Part shown: positions 34,920-43,547 of the stretch, piece after piece | How the letters are laid out: the number at the start of each line of letters is the position of its first letter | How positions within the stretch are numbered: position 1 is the first letter of the stretch | DNA from: Phytohabitans rumicis | GTDB taxonomy: Bacteria > Actinomycetota > Actinomycetes > Mycobacteriales > Micromonosporaceae | DNA length: 64,000 nucleotides | Reading direction: 5' to 3' | NCBI RefSeq assembly: GCF_011764445.1 | Contig: NZ_BLPG01000001.1 | Span: 3,162,001 to 3,226,000 of the forward strand | Made by a program: the position numbers and the translations under genes | The notes under the pieces: generated by a model | The model's input: the letters and a program-made list of their open reading frames with translations, nothing else | Told to the model about the DNA's origin: nothing | The model's database searches: none

Positions 34920-35342
34920 ATGAAGCGGCGCGTAGCTCTGGTGTGTGTGGTCGTTGCCGGCATGGCCGGCTGTGGTGAGTCGGGGGCGGAGACGGCCGCG
35001 TCGTGGCAGGAGCCCGGCAGCTACTCCTATGTGCTCGCCTCGCAGTGTGGCGAGCGGCTGCTGCTCGGGCGGTTCCGCATCACGGTCGAGCAGGGCAAGG
35101 TCACCAAGGCGGAAGGGCTGGACGGCTCTGCGCGCCGGGCACTGGAGGGCAAAAGCGATAGCCCGCCGACGCTTCGGCAACTCCTCGACGAATGGGAAAG
35201 CGCACGCCGGGACGGCGCCGAGGTGGCCGACCTCAGCACCGACCCGGGCGACGGCCATCCCACGAAGATAATGATCGACCCCGTGAAGAACGCGATGGAC
35301 GACGAGGCGTGCTATACGATCACCGAATTCGCGGTCGTCTAG
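34920..35342 (+). CDS. Secreted lipoprotein, DUF6174-like
   Basis: 140 residues from ATG 34920. The lipoprotein signal 'RRVALVCVVVAGMAGC' ends in a lipobox (AGMAGC, Cys at ~18). The mature part reads 'SYSYVLASQCGERLLLGRF' and 'ITVEQGKVTKAEGL', the pattern of DUF6174 domains, and ends 'KNAMDDEACYTITEFAV'. The two conserved Cys probably form a disulfide. Function unknown. Its stop codon overlaps the stop of the convergent inhibitor gene (CTAG). Confidence 0.78.
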   Translation: MKRRVALVCVVVAGMAGCGESGAETAASWQEPGSYSYVLASQCGERLLLGRFRITVEQGKVTKAEGLDGSARRALEGKSDSPPTLRQLLDEWESARRDGAEVADLSTDPGDGHPTKIMIDPVKNAMDDEACYTITEFAVV

Positions 35343-35863
35343 CACGTGGGTTGAATGTGATCCGCCATGTTGCGGTACGGAATGACGTCGGCCTTCGTGC
35401 GTACGCTCGCACTGAGGCTGAACAGGACCCGATCACTCGTGTGGCTCGGCACGGCCCCGTGATTCAAGAACGCGACGCTGCCCGCCTTGTTGAAGTGCAC
35501 CGATTCGGTGCGATCGTGCCAACCGGACCAGGCCAGGTCCTGCCAGGCGCAGGTTGACGTGCGCACGCGCGGGTAGTTGAAGTTGATGCCGTCGTAGTAG
35601 CAGAATGACCCGGATGGGCAGTCAGCGGCGGCGAAAATACCGGCCGACCGCACAAAGGTCATCACCAGCATGCCATCGCCATAGCTGATCTCAGTCGCGT
35701 TGATCTGCTTGCCGCCGGGGTACTTGAGCAGGTGGGAGTCTATTTGCTTTTGCACGGCGCCATCGGCTGCCGGAGCCGCCGGAACGGCGACGGAGAATAC
35801 GATCACAAGGGCGGCGAAGATTGCGGTTCCCATGGCTGAAAACCGGCCAAAAGGTGGTTTCAT
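35339..35863 (-). CDS. Secreted peptidase inhibitor family I36-like protein
   Basis: 174 residues from ATG 35863 (GGAG site 8 bases upstream). Residues 1-35 are a signal peptide ending 'VAVPAAPAAD'. After a ~50-residue pro-region the domain 'CPSGSFCYYDGINFNYPRV' with 'TESVHFNKAGSVAFLNHG' matches the beta/gamma-crystallin-like I36 (SMPI) fold, with paired Cys. Members inhibit metalloproteases or simply act as stable secreted proteins. Third-position GC is lower than in neighbours, consistent with a recently acquired accessory gene. Confidence 0.78.
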   Translation of the reverse strand: MKPPFGRFSAMGTAIFAALVIVFSVAVPAAPAADGAVQKQIDSHLLKYPGGKQINATEISYGDGMLVMTFVRSAGIFAAADCPSGSFCYYDGINFNYPRVRTSTCAWQDLAWSGWHDRTESVHFNKAGSVAFLNHGAVPSHTSDRVLFSLSASVRTKADVIPYRNMADHIQPTC

Positions 35864-36058
35864 GGTGTTTCTCCAGCGTATCCCCAGACTGATTCGGGAG
35901 GCGGCCGCAGTTTTGACTGTACGGCCATCGAAGATCATAAACCACGTAGGGTCAGCTAAGCGTCTCTCTACGTAATCAAGATCTGGGCTGGTTACACCAA
36001 CGTCCAATTCAAGATATTCAAGTACGCGGCAGTGGGCGCCGACTCCGGAGGAGAAGCA

Positions 36059-36958
36059 GTGGAAGATCGCAGTCGGTACGTCGCCGCGGCGGCCGGCGTG
36101 GCCGTCCTCGCGACCATCCTGGGGATCGTCGCGGTGGCCCGGTCTCCCCACGGCCGGCCCCGGGACACCGCTGCGGGCGCCCTGCCCGGATGCGTGCCCG
36201 ATGCCACCCGTCCCGCCCGCGCTCCCCTGACCGACCTCGCCCATGCCGTCGCGGCGCTGACCGGGGACGCACCGACGGGCAAATACACGTACGTCCGGGC
36301 GCGCACCTGGTCCGTCGACACCACGGCCGAGGAGCGACCCGAGATCGCCAACCGGGATGAACGGCTGTGGTGGACGGCCGATCGCTCCGGCCGCCGCCAG
36401 ATCACGGTCCTGCCGTCCCTACCCCTGGCGGACCTGGCCACCGCCGCGCCGGATCCGCCGACCGCCGGCCGCGTGCTGGTCGACCTGTACCGGCCCGGCG
36501 AGCTGGCCCTGGTGGTGGACCGCCCATCCGCCGATCCCGCCGTGCTGGCGGCTCAGCTCGCCGCGCACGAGCCACCGAGCAACGGTCACCACGCCACCGT
36601 CCGCGCCGTCGCCGACATGTACCGCTATCACGCGCCCGACCCGGCGCAACGAGCCGCCGCGCTGCTCGTCCTGGCGGACACCGACGGGCTCACGGCCTGT
36701 GGCACGGTGACCGACCGGTTCGGCCGTACCGGCCTCGCCATCAGCGCGGACAGCGACGGCGGCACGACCCGGCACGTCCTCGCGATCGACTCGCAGCAGG
36801 GCTCGGTGCTCGGCTATGAGCGGGTGGCCGTCGTACAGCCGCCCCAGTCGTCGATGCGGACGCCCGGCGTCACCGCACAGGTCCTCTTCCTGACCAACGA
36901 ACGGACGGACACTCAATCACCCGTGCCGCAGTCGCCCAATGGCTCCTCGCCCACGTAG
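36059..36958 (+). CDS. Membrane-anchored hypothetical protein, CU044_5270-like
   Basis: 299 residues. GTG 36059 was chosen for the strong GGAGGAG site 5 bases upstream, over an in-frame GTG at 36032. Residues ~6-26 are a membrane anchor. The external part has 'YTYVRARTWSVDTT', 'RDERLWWTADRSGRRQITVL' and a late 'AVLAAQLAAHEP', a pattern seen in CU044_5270-type proteins that normally sit downstream of an ECF sigma factor. No sigma gene is adjacent here. Its 3' end overlaps the convergent gene by 46 bases. Confidence 0.65.
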   Translation: MEDRSRYVAAAAGVAVLATILGIVAVARSPHGRPRDTAAGALPGCVPDATRPARAPLTDLAHAVAALTGDAPTGKYTYVRARTWSVDTTAEERPEIANRDERLWWTADRSGRRQITVLPSLPLADLATAAPDPPTAGRVLVDLYRPGELALVVDRPSADPAVLAAQLAAHEPPSNGHHATVRAVADMYRYHAPDPAQRAAALLVLADTDGLTACGTVTDRFGRTGLAISADSDGGTTRHVLAIDSQQGSVLGYERVAVVQPPQSSMRTPGVTAQVLFLTNERTDTQSPVPQSPNGSSPT

Positions 36959-37626
36959 ACGAGCTGCCCCACGTCGGTCTTCGTACGGCTCCTCCGCACG
37001 GAGTAGTCCGCGTCGCTCTCCCCGGCCAGCGCGCCGTTGTCGTACAGGAGCTGCCAGTGGGCCGAGTCCTGGAAGAAGAGCATGGCCAGGTCATGCATGA
37101 TCAACCGCTGCCCGCGCAGCGCCCCGTCCTCGTGGTCAGCCAGGTCGAAGTCCTCAGGAATCGCGAACGTCACCGCCGTACACGCCGGTATCCGACGCGA
37201 GGTGCTGAGGCTCACCGTCCCGTCGGGCATTCCGTCTCCGCCCATCGCGGCGTCGTGAGAGGCCAGCAGCTCCAGACTCAGAATGTCTTTCGGCGCCCGG
37301 TCCTCGACGACAAACGTGGTGCCCGCACCGACGGTTCGCTCGCTTTCGGTGGGCTGATCGACGATCCGCATAGTCACCATCGAGGCGTACTTCTTACGAT
37401 CCCGATCGAGATTGTCTCTGTTGACGCGCTCCCCTTCGTCAGCGGCGCGCTGGGCAATGACGTTGGCGCTTTCCTCGACGCGCACCGCGTCTTTTTCCGC
37501 CGCCGAGCCGAGGAAGGCCGGCACGGCGACGACGATGGCAACGATCACGCCGGCCAGCGTGGCCACCTGGAGCAGGTTCCAGTCGCGGGCCTCCTGGCTT
37601 CGGTGCCGGCCCCTGTTACGCCTCAC
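36913..37626 (-). CDS. Single-pass membrane protein of unknown function
   Basis: 237 residues from GTG 37626. Residues ~20-41 form a membrane segment ('VATLAGVIVAIVVAVPAFLG'), followed by a charged, probably coiled-coil stretch ('SANVIAQRAADEGERVNRD') and a ~150-residue beta-rich domain with two Cys. No domain recognised. There is no ribosome site; TAACAT about 9 bases before the GTG suggests a leaderless transcript. Codon use is less biased than in the metabolic genes. It overlaps the convergent gene's 3' end by 46 bases. Confidence 0.6.
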   Translation of the reverse strand: MRRNRGRHRSQEARDWNLLQVATLAGVIVAIVVAVPAFLGSAAEKDAVRVEESANVIAQRAADEGERVNRDNLDRDRKKYASMVTMRIVDQPTESERTVGAGTTFVVEDRAPKDILSLELLASHDAAMGGDGMPDGTVSLSTSRRIPACTAVTFAIPEDFDLADHEDGALRGQRLIMHDLAMLFFQDSAHWQLLYDNGALAGESDADYSVRRSRTKTDVGQLVYVGEEPLGDCGTGD

Positions 37627-38046
37627 AAGGTCAAAATGTTAGCCCCGATCTTGGCAGCGAGCCCCATCGATGAACTGGCAGAACCAAGGTTACCCATTAG
37701 TACCGAATCCACGAATCCGCTGATCAACCGGCACGCCCGCACCGCAGGCGATTTCGAGATCACCATCGGTGAAACGTCACTGATATCCGATCGTGTCTTT
37801 GAAACGGTATACCCGAAATCAATTCGCCTTGTCGCGACGCGAAAGGTTTCACCGTGAGACATTCCATTCCGATGCGTTTGCCGTGTCAATAAGAAAGCGC
37901 TCTCAGAATGGAATGAACCATTCTTGTGACCATCCGACCGTCCGTAGTGGACAGATCACCGTACGCGATGACCTGCGGGGCAGCGCGGCTCCACCAAAGC
38001 GAGTATGTTGCCGTGGTCCATTTCCAATATCGAGAGGTTCATCGCT
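37627..38046. other. 420-base lower-GC gap without a confident gene
   Basis: GC content visibly drops (many A/T triplets around 37680-37930). A small hairpin AGAATGG/CCATTCT lies at 37905-37924. Short open frames exist on both strands, but none has consistent codon bias or a ribosome site. Confidence 0.55.
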
Positions 38047-38265
38047 GTGTCCACTACCGTGGCAGCTCCTGAGAAGAGCGTCGGCACCGCATACCTGCTC
38101 TGGTTCTTCCTCGGCGCGGTCGGCGCCCACCAGTTCTACCTGGGCAAGACCGGCCGGGCGATCAGCTACATCTTCACGCTCGGCTGGCTGGGCATCGGCC
38201 TGCTGATCGACCTGTTCACGCTCCCCAAGCAGGTCCGCGCGGTCAACGGCACCCCGGCCGCCTGA
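38047..38265 (+). CDS. TM2 domain-containing membrane protein
   Basis: 72 residues from GTG 38047; an ATG at 38005 is a weaker alternative. Two membrane spans form the TM2 domain: 'AYLLWFFLGAVGAHQFYLGK' followed by 'ISYIFTLGWLGIGLLIDLF', with the conserved G-x-H-x-FYLG turn. These small proteins are widespread and poorly understood. A perfect 21-bp terminator hairpin follows 10 bases after the stop. Confidence 0.87.
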   Translation: MSTTVAAPEKSVGTAYLLWFFLGAVGAHQFYLGKTGRAISYIFTLGWLGIGLLIDLFTLPKQVRAVNGTPAA

Positions 38266-38275
38266 GCCCCCCGTT

Positions 38276-38329
38276 GTGATCAGGGCGTCCCTCAAGTCGC
38301 TATAACAGCTTGAGGGACGCCCTGATCAC
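38276..38329. terminator. Bidirectional terminator, perfect 21-bp stem
   Basis: GTGATCAGGGCGTCCCTCAAG (38276-38296) pairs exactly with 38309-38329 around a 12-base loop. It lies between the convergent TM2 gene and nucS and can serve both. Confidence 0.88.
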
Positions 38330-38337
38330 GGAGGTGT

Positions 38338-38997
38338 TCAGAAGAGGGTGAGTTCGTCGCGTTCTATGCCGCGGAGTTTGTCGTAGTTGACGACCACGCA
38401 GCGGATGCCGCGGTCCTCGGCGAGCACCCGGGCCTGCGGCTTGATCTCCTGGGCGGCGTACACGCCGGCCACCGGGGCCAGCAGCGGATCCCGGTTGAGC
38501 AGCTCCAGATACCGGGTCAGCTGCTCCACGCCGTCGATCTCGCCGCGCCGCTTGACCTCCACCGCCACGGCGGCGCCGCCCGCGTCGCGGCAGAGTAGGT
38601 CGACCGGACCGATCGCGGTCATGTACTCCCGGCGTACCAGCGTGAAGCCGTCACCCAGCGTGGTCGGGTTGGCCGCCAGCAGCTCCTGCAGGTGCGCCTC
38701 GACGCCGTCCTTCTGCAACCCTGGGTCCACGCCCAGCTCGTACGAGGTGTCCTGGAAGATCTCCTCAAGGGTGATCCGCAGCTCCTCGCCGGCCTTGTTG
38801 ACGACCCGCCACACGCCCGGCGCCTCTTCCATCCGGCAGGGCGGGCTCATCCAGTTCAACGGCTTGTACGCCCGGTCGTCGGCGTGGATCGAGACCGACC
38901 CGTCCGCCTTCACCATGAGTAGTCGGGTCGCGGGCGGCAGGTGTGCCGAGAGCCGTCCGACGTAGTCCACCGAGCACCGCGCTATCACCAACCGCAC
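38338..38997 (-). CDS. nucS: Endonuclease NucS (EndoMS), mismatch repair
   Basis: 219 residues, GTG start, normal length for actinobacterial NucS. The N-terminal DNA-binding domain begins '[20 protein letters not shown]'. The nuclease core is '[19 protein letters not shown]' with '[20 protein letters not shown]' (the D...ExK metal site). The C-terminal 'RDELTLF' is the clamp-binding peptide. It cuts both strands at G-T, G-G and T-T mismatches and replaces MutS/MutL in actinobacteria (established knowledge). Confidence 0.95.
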   Translation of the reverse strand: MRLVIARCSVDYVGRLSAHLPPATRLLMVKADGSVSIHADDRAYKPLNWMSPPCRMEEAPGVWRVVNKAGEELRITLEEIFQDTSYELGVDPGLQKDGVEAHLQELLAANPTTLGDGFTLVRREYMTAIGPVDLLCRDAGGAAVAVEVKRRGEIDGVEQLTRYLELLNRDPLLAPVAGVYAAQEIKPQARVLAEDRGIRCVVVNYDKLRGIERDELTLF

Positions 38998-39030
38998 CCG
39001 GAGAGCCTAGCCAACTGGCGCGGCGGTGGG

Positions 39031-39651
39031 ATGCTGGGACACGTGTTGGAGGTGCTCACCGGGACCGGTCTGGCCGCATCGGCCGGGCTGAACGCGTACA
39101 TCCCGCTGCTCACGATGGGGCTGCTGGCGCGTTACACCGATCTGATCGACCTGCCGAGCGGCTGGAGCTGGCTGGGCAACGGCTGGGTCCTGACGATCCT
39201 GGCGATGCTGCTGGCGGTGGAGTTCTTCGCCGACAAGATCCCCATGGTGGACAGCGTCAACGACGTGGTGCAGACCGCCGTACGGCCGACCGCGGGCGGG
39301 CTGGCCTTCGGCGCGGGCTCCAGCTCGGAGACCGTGCTGGTCACCGACCCGGGCGACAAGAACCAGTGGGTACCGATCGTCGTGGGCGTGTTCATCGCGC
39401 TCGGCGTGCACGGATTGAAGTCGGCGGCCCGGCCGGTCATCAACGCGTCGACCGCCGGGGTCGGCGCACCGGTGGCGAGCACCGCCGAAGACCTCACCAG
39501 CGTGGTGATGTCGGTAATCGCGATCATCCTGCCGTTCCTGGTGCTGTTCTTCATCGTCGCGATAGTGTTCGCGTTCATCTGGCTGGTGCGCCGCCGGCGG
39601 CACCGAAAGCGCGAGCGCCAAGCGGCGCGCGCGGCCGGTTTCCGCGTATAG
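39031..39651 (+). CDS. DUF4126 membrane protein
   Basis: 206 residues from ATG 39031, 33 bases beyond the divergent nucS start. Hydrophobic segments include 'GTGLAASAGLNAYIPLLTMG', 'WVLTILAMLLAVEFFADKIP', 'WVPIVVGVFIALGVHGL' and a C-terminal 'ILPFLVLFFIVAIVFAFIWL', followed by an Arg/Lys-rich tail. The 'GLNAYIPLL' and 'DKIPMVDSVND' motifs are typical of DUF4126. Function unknown. Confidence 0.82.
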   Translation: MLGHVLEVLTGTGLAASAGLNAYIPLLTMGLLARYTDLIDLPSGWSWLGNGWVLTILAMLLAVEFFADKIPMVDSVNDVVQTAVRPTAGGLAFGAGSSSETVLVTDPGDKNQWVPIVVGVFIALGVHGLKSAARPVINASTAGVGAPVASTAEDLTSVVMSVIAIILPFLVLFFIVAIVFAFIWLVRRRRHRKRERQAARAAGFRV

Positions 39652-39735
39652 GAGATCCATAGGCCGCGTCCGCCTGTGCGGCGCGACGCACGATGGCGCC
39701 GCGGACGCGGCTGTGGCAAGCAAGGGGAGAGCAGC

Positions 39736-42105
39736 GTGCGCCGAGGCCCCGTGATCGTGCTGATCGCGGTGACGTCCGGTCTGCTCTCCGTGCTTCTCGC
39801 CGTCGCGGTCAACGTCGCCACCGGCGGCACGCTGCCCGGCCCGTTGCGGGGCGTGTCGTGGCTGGCGTGGCCGGCGGTGGGCCTGCTCGGCGCGGTCGCG
39901 GTCGGGCTGGCGATCTGGCAGCAGCACCTCGCCGAGCGCGAGCTACCGCCCCGGGCGCCGGAGCCGGCGGCCCCGGTGCGCGTCCTGCCGCCCCCGCGCG
40001 AACTGCCCGCCGCGGTCACCGCCTTCGCGGGCAAGGCCGACCTCGCCGCGGTCCACCGGCTGCTCGCCGATGGCTGCCGGGTGCTGGCCGTGGCCGGCCC
40101 GCCGGGTGCCGGCAAGTCCACGCTCGCCCTGCACGTCGCCCACGAGCGCCGGCACCTCTTCCCGGACGGGGAGCTCTTCGCGGCGCTGCGCGGCGCCGAC
40201 CCGGACCCGGTCGCGCCGGAGGCGGTGCTCGCCCAGTTCCTCGACCGGCTCGGCGCGCCCGAGGACGAGCGGCGCGGCGGGCTGGACGATCTCGCGGCGC
40301 GCTTCCGCTCGGCGGTGGCCGACCGGAAGATGCTCATCGTCCTCGACAATGCCCACAACGCTGCTCAGGTGCGTCCGCTGCTGCCCGGCGGCGCGGGCTG
40401 CCTGGTCCTCATCACCAGCCGCCGGCTCCTCGTCAACCTGCCGCACGCCGTCGCGCACCCGATCGGGGGCCTGGAGAGCGAGGAGGCACGGGAGCTGTTC
40501 GCCAGGGCCGCGAACGATCCGCGGGTCGACGCCGATCCCCAGGGCGTGGCGCGGATCGTCGAGCTGTGCGGCGGGCTGCCGCTGGCCGTACGCATCGCGG
40601 CGGCCCGGCTGAAGGCCCGTCCCGCCTGGACCCCGAGCGACCTGGCCGGCCGGCTGGAGAACGAGCGTCGCCGCCTGCAGGAGCTGACGCATGAGGACCT
40701 GGCGGTGCGGTCCAGCTTCGAGGCATCGTACGGAGAGTTGTCCGATGTGGACCGCACGGTGTTTCGCCGGGCGGGCTCGCACCCGGGCCGCGTATTCGGG
40801 CCCAGCGCGGCCGCCGCGCTCGCCCTGCTCGACGAGTCAGCGACGTACGCGGCGCTGGAGCGGCTGGTCGACACCCACCTTGTCGAGTCCCCCGCGCCAG
40901 ACCGGTACCGGCTCCACGACCTGCTCCGGATCTTCGCGCGGGACCTGCTGTCCACCGAGGATCCGCCGTACGACCACAGCGCCTATCTCGACTGGCTCAC
41001 CGCGCACGCCGGCACGGAGGACCGCGAGAACGTCGTTGCCGCCGTGCGCCACGCGGTGGAGCGGCGCGCGTTCGAGGGTGCGTGGAAGCTTGTCGCGACG
41101 GTCCATCCGCTGCTGACCCACGCCTCGGATCACATCTATCGCCTCGCGCTCTGGCAGGAGGCGGCCATCGCGGCCGACGCCCTGGGCGACGAGGCACGCA
41201 AGGCGCGGGCGCTGCGCTGGGTGTCCAACGGGTTCCGCTCCGGCGGCGAGGTCACCAAAGCGCTCGCACCCGCGGCGGAGGCGGTGGCCATCACGGAGCG
41301 GCTCGGCGACCGTGCGGAGCAGGCATACGCCGTCGTGGCGTACGGCGAGGCGCTGCGCGACCTGAGCCGCTTCGACGAGGCCAGGGAAGCGCTGGAGCGA
41401 GGGCTCGCGCTCTTCATGGACCTAGGCGACGTCGGCAGCGAGGTCGGCGCCCGCAGCGCGCTCGGCTCGCTCTTCAACACCCTCTGGCAGCCGGAGTCCA
41501 CTGTGGCGGTACTGGAGCCGGCGCTCGTCCTCCTCCCCGACGTGGCGGAGCACCGCCGTTCGTGGGTGCTGCTGGGGCTCGGCATCGCGTACAAGTTCAC
41601 CGGCCGCAGAGATGAGGCGGGCGAGCTCATCGCGCGCGTCCTCGACCTGTGCCGGCGCACCGACGACGAGTACGCCCGGGGATACGCGCTGCAGGAGCGC
41701 GGTTGGCTCGCCTCGGAGGAGCGGCGGTTCGACGACGCCATCCAGGACATGCGCGCCTCGCTGGAGGTGTTCACCCGGATCCGGAACAGCGCCGGCGTCG
41801 GCGGGGCGTACGAGGCGCTCGGCGCGGTCGCGGCCAACGCCGGCCGGCACGAGGAGTCGATCAGCGCGTGCGACGCGGCGATCGCCCAGTTCGAGCGGCT
41901 GCACGACCGGGTGCGCACCGGCCGGGCGCGGCTCAACAAGGCGCGTGCGCTCGCCGACGCCGGCCGCACCATGCAGGCCCGCGCCGAGTGGGCTGCGGCG
42001 GAGGCGCTGATCGGTGACGCTCCCCTGCCCGAGGTGGCGCGCCTGCGCGAGCACCTCCGCCGCCTCATAGACGAACTAGGACCACCGGAAGAGCCGGGCC
42101 GCTAG
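39736..42105 (+). CDS. Membrane-anchored STAND/NB-ARC ATPase with TPR repeats
   Basis: 789 residues from GTG 39736 (AGGGGAG site upstream). Two N-terminal membrane spans (~6-30, ~40-62) precede an NB-ARC module: Walker A 'VAGPPGAGKSTLAL' (~121-129), Walker B 'KMLIVLDNAHNA' (~198-207), 'LVLITSRR' (sensor) and 'CGGLPLAVRIAAARL'. A winged-helix region ('YRLHDLLRIFARDLL') follows. The last ~330 residues are TPR-like helical pairs. It resembles the AfsR/SARP-type ATPase core but lacks a DNA-binding domain, and the membrane anchor is unusual. Its 3' end overlaps the ABC permease gene by 30 bases on the opposite strand. Confidence 0.87.
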   Translation: MRRGPVIVLIAVTSGLLSVLLAVAVNVATGGTLPGPLRGVSWLAWPAVGLLGAVAVGLAIWQQHLAERELPPRAPEPAAPVRVLPPPRELPAAVTAFAGKADLAAVHRLLADGCRVLAVAGPPGAGKSTLALHVAHERRHLFPDGELFAALRGADPDPVAPEAVLAQFLDRLGAPEDERRGGLDDLAARFRSAVADRKMLIVLDNAHNAAQVRPLLPGGAGCLVLITSRRLLVNLPHAVAHPIGGLESEEARELFARAANDPRVDADPQGVARIVELCGGLPLAVRIAAARLKARPAWTPSDLAGRLENERRRLQELTHEDLAVRSSFEASYGELSDVDRTVFRRAGSHPGRVFGPSAAAALALLDESATYAALERLVDTHLVESPAPDRYRLHDLLRIFARDLLSTEDPPYDHSAYLDWLTAHAGTEDRENVVAAVRHAVERRAFEGAWKLVATVHPLLTHASDHIYRLALWQEAAIAADALGDEARKARALRWVSNGFRSGGEVTKALAPAAEAVAITERLGDRAEQAYAVVAYGEALRDLSRFDEAREALERGLALFMDLGDVGSEVGARSALGSLFNTLWQPESTVAVLEPALVLLPDVAEHRRSWVLLGLGIAYKFTGRRDEAGELIARVLDLCRRTDDEYARGYALQERGWLASEERRFDDAIQDMRASLEVFTRIRNSAGVGGAYEALGAVAANAGRHEESISACDAAIAQFERLHDRVRTGRARLNKARALADAGRTMQARAEWAAAEALIGDAPLPEVARLREHLRRLIDELGPPEEPGR

Positions 42106-42816
42106 CGCGCCGAGGCCGAGCAGATACGCGGCCAGCACGCCGAGGTGCAGCACCGACGGGAAGCCGCCCGTCCACGCCTCCTGCATGGCCTGTGACGCCG
42201 CGCCCAGCGGGGTGAAGTCGCTGACCCGCCGCACAGCGTCGGGCATGACCGGACCGGGGGTCCACATGCCGGCGAAGAAGAGCATCGGGAAGTACACCAG
42301 CATGCCGATCCCGGACGCCGTCCTGGCCCGCGGCGCGACGGCCGCGATGAGCAGCCCCACGGCGAACATCGCGCCGGTGCCCAGCAGAAACGCGAGCAGG
42401 AAGCCGAGCGGCTGCCGCGGCAGGTCGACGCCGAACCCGGCGGTCGCGACGGCCACCGCCAGCACCGCCGCGACGAGCGTGGCGGCGCCGTTGACGGCGA
42501 GTTGGGCGCCCAGCAGCCGTACCGGCCCCACCGGGGTGGTGGCCAGCCGGCGCAGCACGCCGCGCTCCCGGTACGTCGCCAGGTACGCCGGCAGCGTGCT
42601 CACGCCGGTCGTGGCGATGGCCATGGCCAGCACGATCGGCGCGTAGACGTCGATCGGGCGCAGCCCGCCGAGCTCGTCGGCCGGGTCGCGGAAGCCCGGA
42701 ATGGCCAGCCCCAGCGCGAGGAGCAGCAGGGCGGGGAACGCGACGCCCATGACGAGGCTCATCGCGTCCCGGGCGAAGAGCTTGGACTCCACAATGGTCA
42801 GCCGAGCGACCGTCAC
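42076..42816 (-). CDS. ABC-2 type transporter permease
   Basis: 246 residues, GTG start, six membrane spans. 'RERGVLRRLATTPVGPVRLL' is the conserved cytoplasmic loop of drug/antibiotic ABC-2 exporters, and 'MLVYFPMLFFAGMWTPGPVM' the family's membrane motif. The start overlaps the stop of the ATPase gene (GTGA), so both form one exporter. It is the last gene of the five-gene GntR operon. Confidence 0.9.
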   Translation of the reverse strand: MTVARLTIVESKLFARDAMSLVMGVAFPALLLLALGLAIPGFRDPADELGGLRPIDVYAPIVLAMAIATTGVSTLPAYLATYRERGVLRRLATTPVGPVRLLGAQLAVNGAATLVAAVLAVAVATAGFGVDLPRQPLGFLLAFLLGTGAMFAVGLLIAAVAPRARTASGIGMLVYFPMLFFAGMWTPGPVMPDAVRRVSDFTPLGAASQAMQEAWTGGFPSVLHLGVLAAYLLGLGALAARLFRWS

Positions 42817-43547
42817 AGCCTTGCTCCCGTCAGGGCCAGGTAGGCGTCCTCCAGCGTGGCGCGGTCCAGACCGTGCTCGTCCTGGACCCGCTTGATGAGG
42901 GCGGCGGGCGTGTCGACGGCGACGGTGCGGCCGGCGTCGATCACCGCCACCCGGTCGCAGAGGCGCTCGGCCTCCTCCATGAAGTGCGTGACCAGGACGA
43001 CGGTGACGCCCCGGTTGCGTACGCTCTCGATGAGCGCCCAGGTGTCCCGCCGCGCGGCCGGGTCGAGCCCGGTGGTCAGCTCGTCCAGCACCGCGATCCG
43101 CGGCTCGCCGACCAGCGCGAGCGCGATGGACAGCCGCTGCTTCTGCCCGCCGGACAGCGTGCCGAACTTGGCCTTGCGCTGCGCCGACAGCCCCATCGCG
43201 TCGAGCAGCTCACGCCAGTCCGCGGGCTCGGCGTAGAACGTGCTGTAGAGCTCCAGCGCCTCCCACACCCGGATCTTTTCCGGCAGCTGGGACTCCTGGA
43301 GCTGCACGCCCACCAGCTCCCGCAGCTCGGCGCCGTCGTGGTCCGGATCCCTTTCGAGTACGCGGATCGCGCCCCCGTCGCGGCGCCGCATGCCGCTGAC
43401 GCACTCCACAGTGGTCGTCTTGCCCGCGCCGTTGGGCCCGAGGATCCCGAAGATCTCCTCGCTGTCCACTGTGAACGACACGTCCGCGACGGCGGTCGTC
43501 TCGCCGTACGCCTTGCGCAGGTTGCTTACCTCGATGACCGGACTCAT
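42813..43547 (-). CDS. ABC transporter ATP-binding protein (DrrA-like)
   Basis: 244 residues from ATG 43547 (GGAAGGTG site). Walker A 'ILGPNGAGKTTTVECVSG', signature 'FGTLSGGQKQRLSIAL', Walker B 'RIAVLDELTTGLDPAAR' and H-loop 'VVLVTHFMEEAERL' are all intact. The Glu in 'LDEL' is catalytic. Pairs with the permease downstream. ATGA overlap with the upstream membrane protein. Confidence 0.93.
   Translation of the reverse strand: MSPVIEVSNLRKAYGETTAVADVSFTVDSEEIFGILGPNGAGKTTTVECVSGMRRRDGGAIRVLERDPDHDGAELRELVGVQLQESQLPEKIRVWEALELYSTFYAEPADWRELLDAMGLSAQRKAKFGTLSGGQKQRLSIALALVGEPRIAVLDELTTGLDPAARRDTWALIESVRNRGVTVVLVTHFMEEAERLCDRVAVIDAGRTVAVDTPAALIKRVQDEHGLDRATLEDAYLALTGARL

Noticed and set aside
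37623-37889. An 88-codon minus-strand frame in the lower-GC gap
   Set aside because: Codon use is not biased to G/C at third positions and no domain or ribosome site is seen. It also overlaps the start of the unknown membrane protein gene by only a few bases, without coupling.
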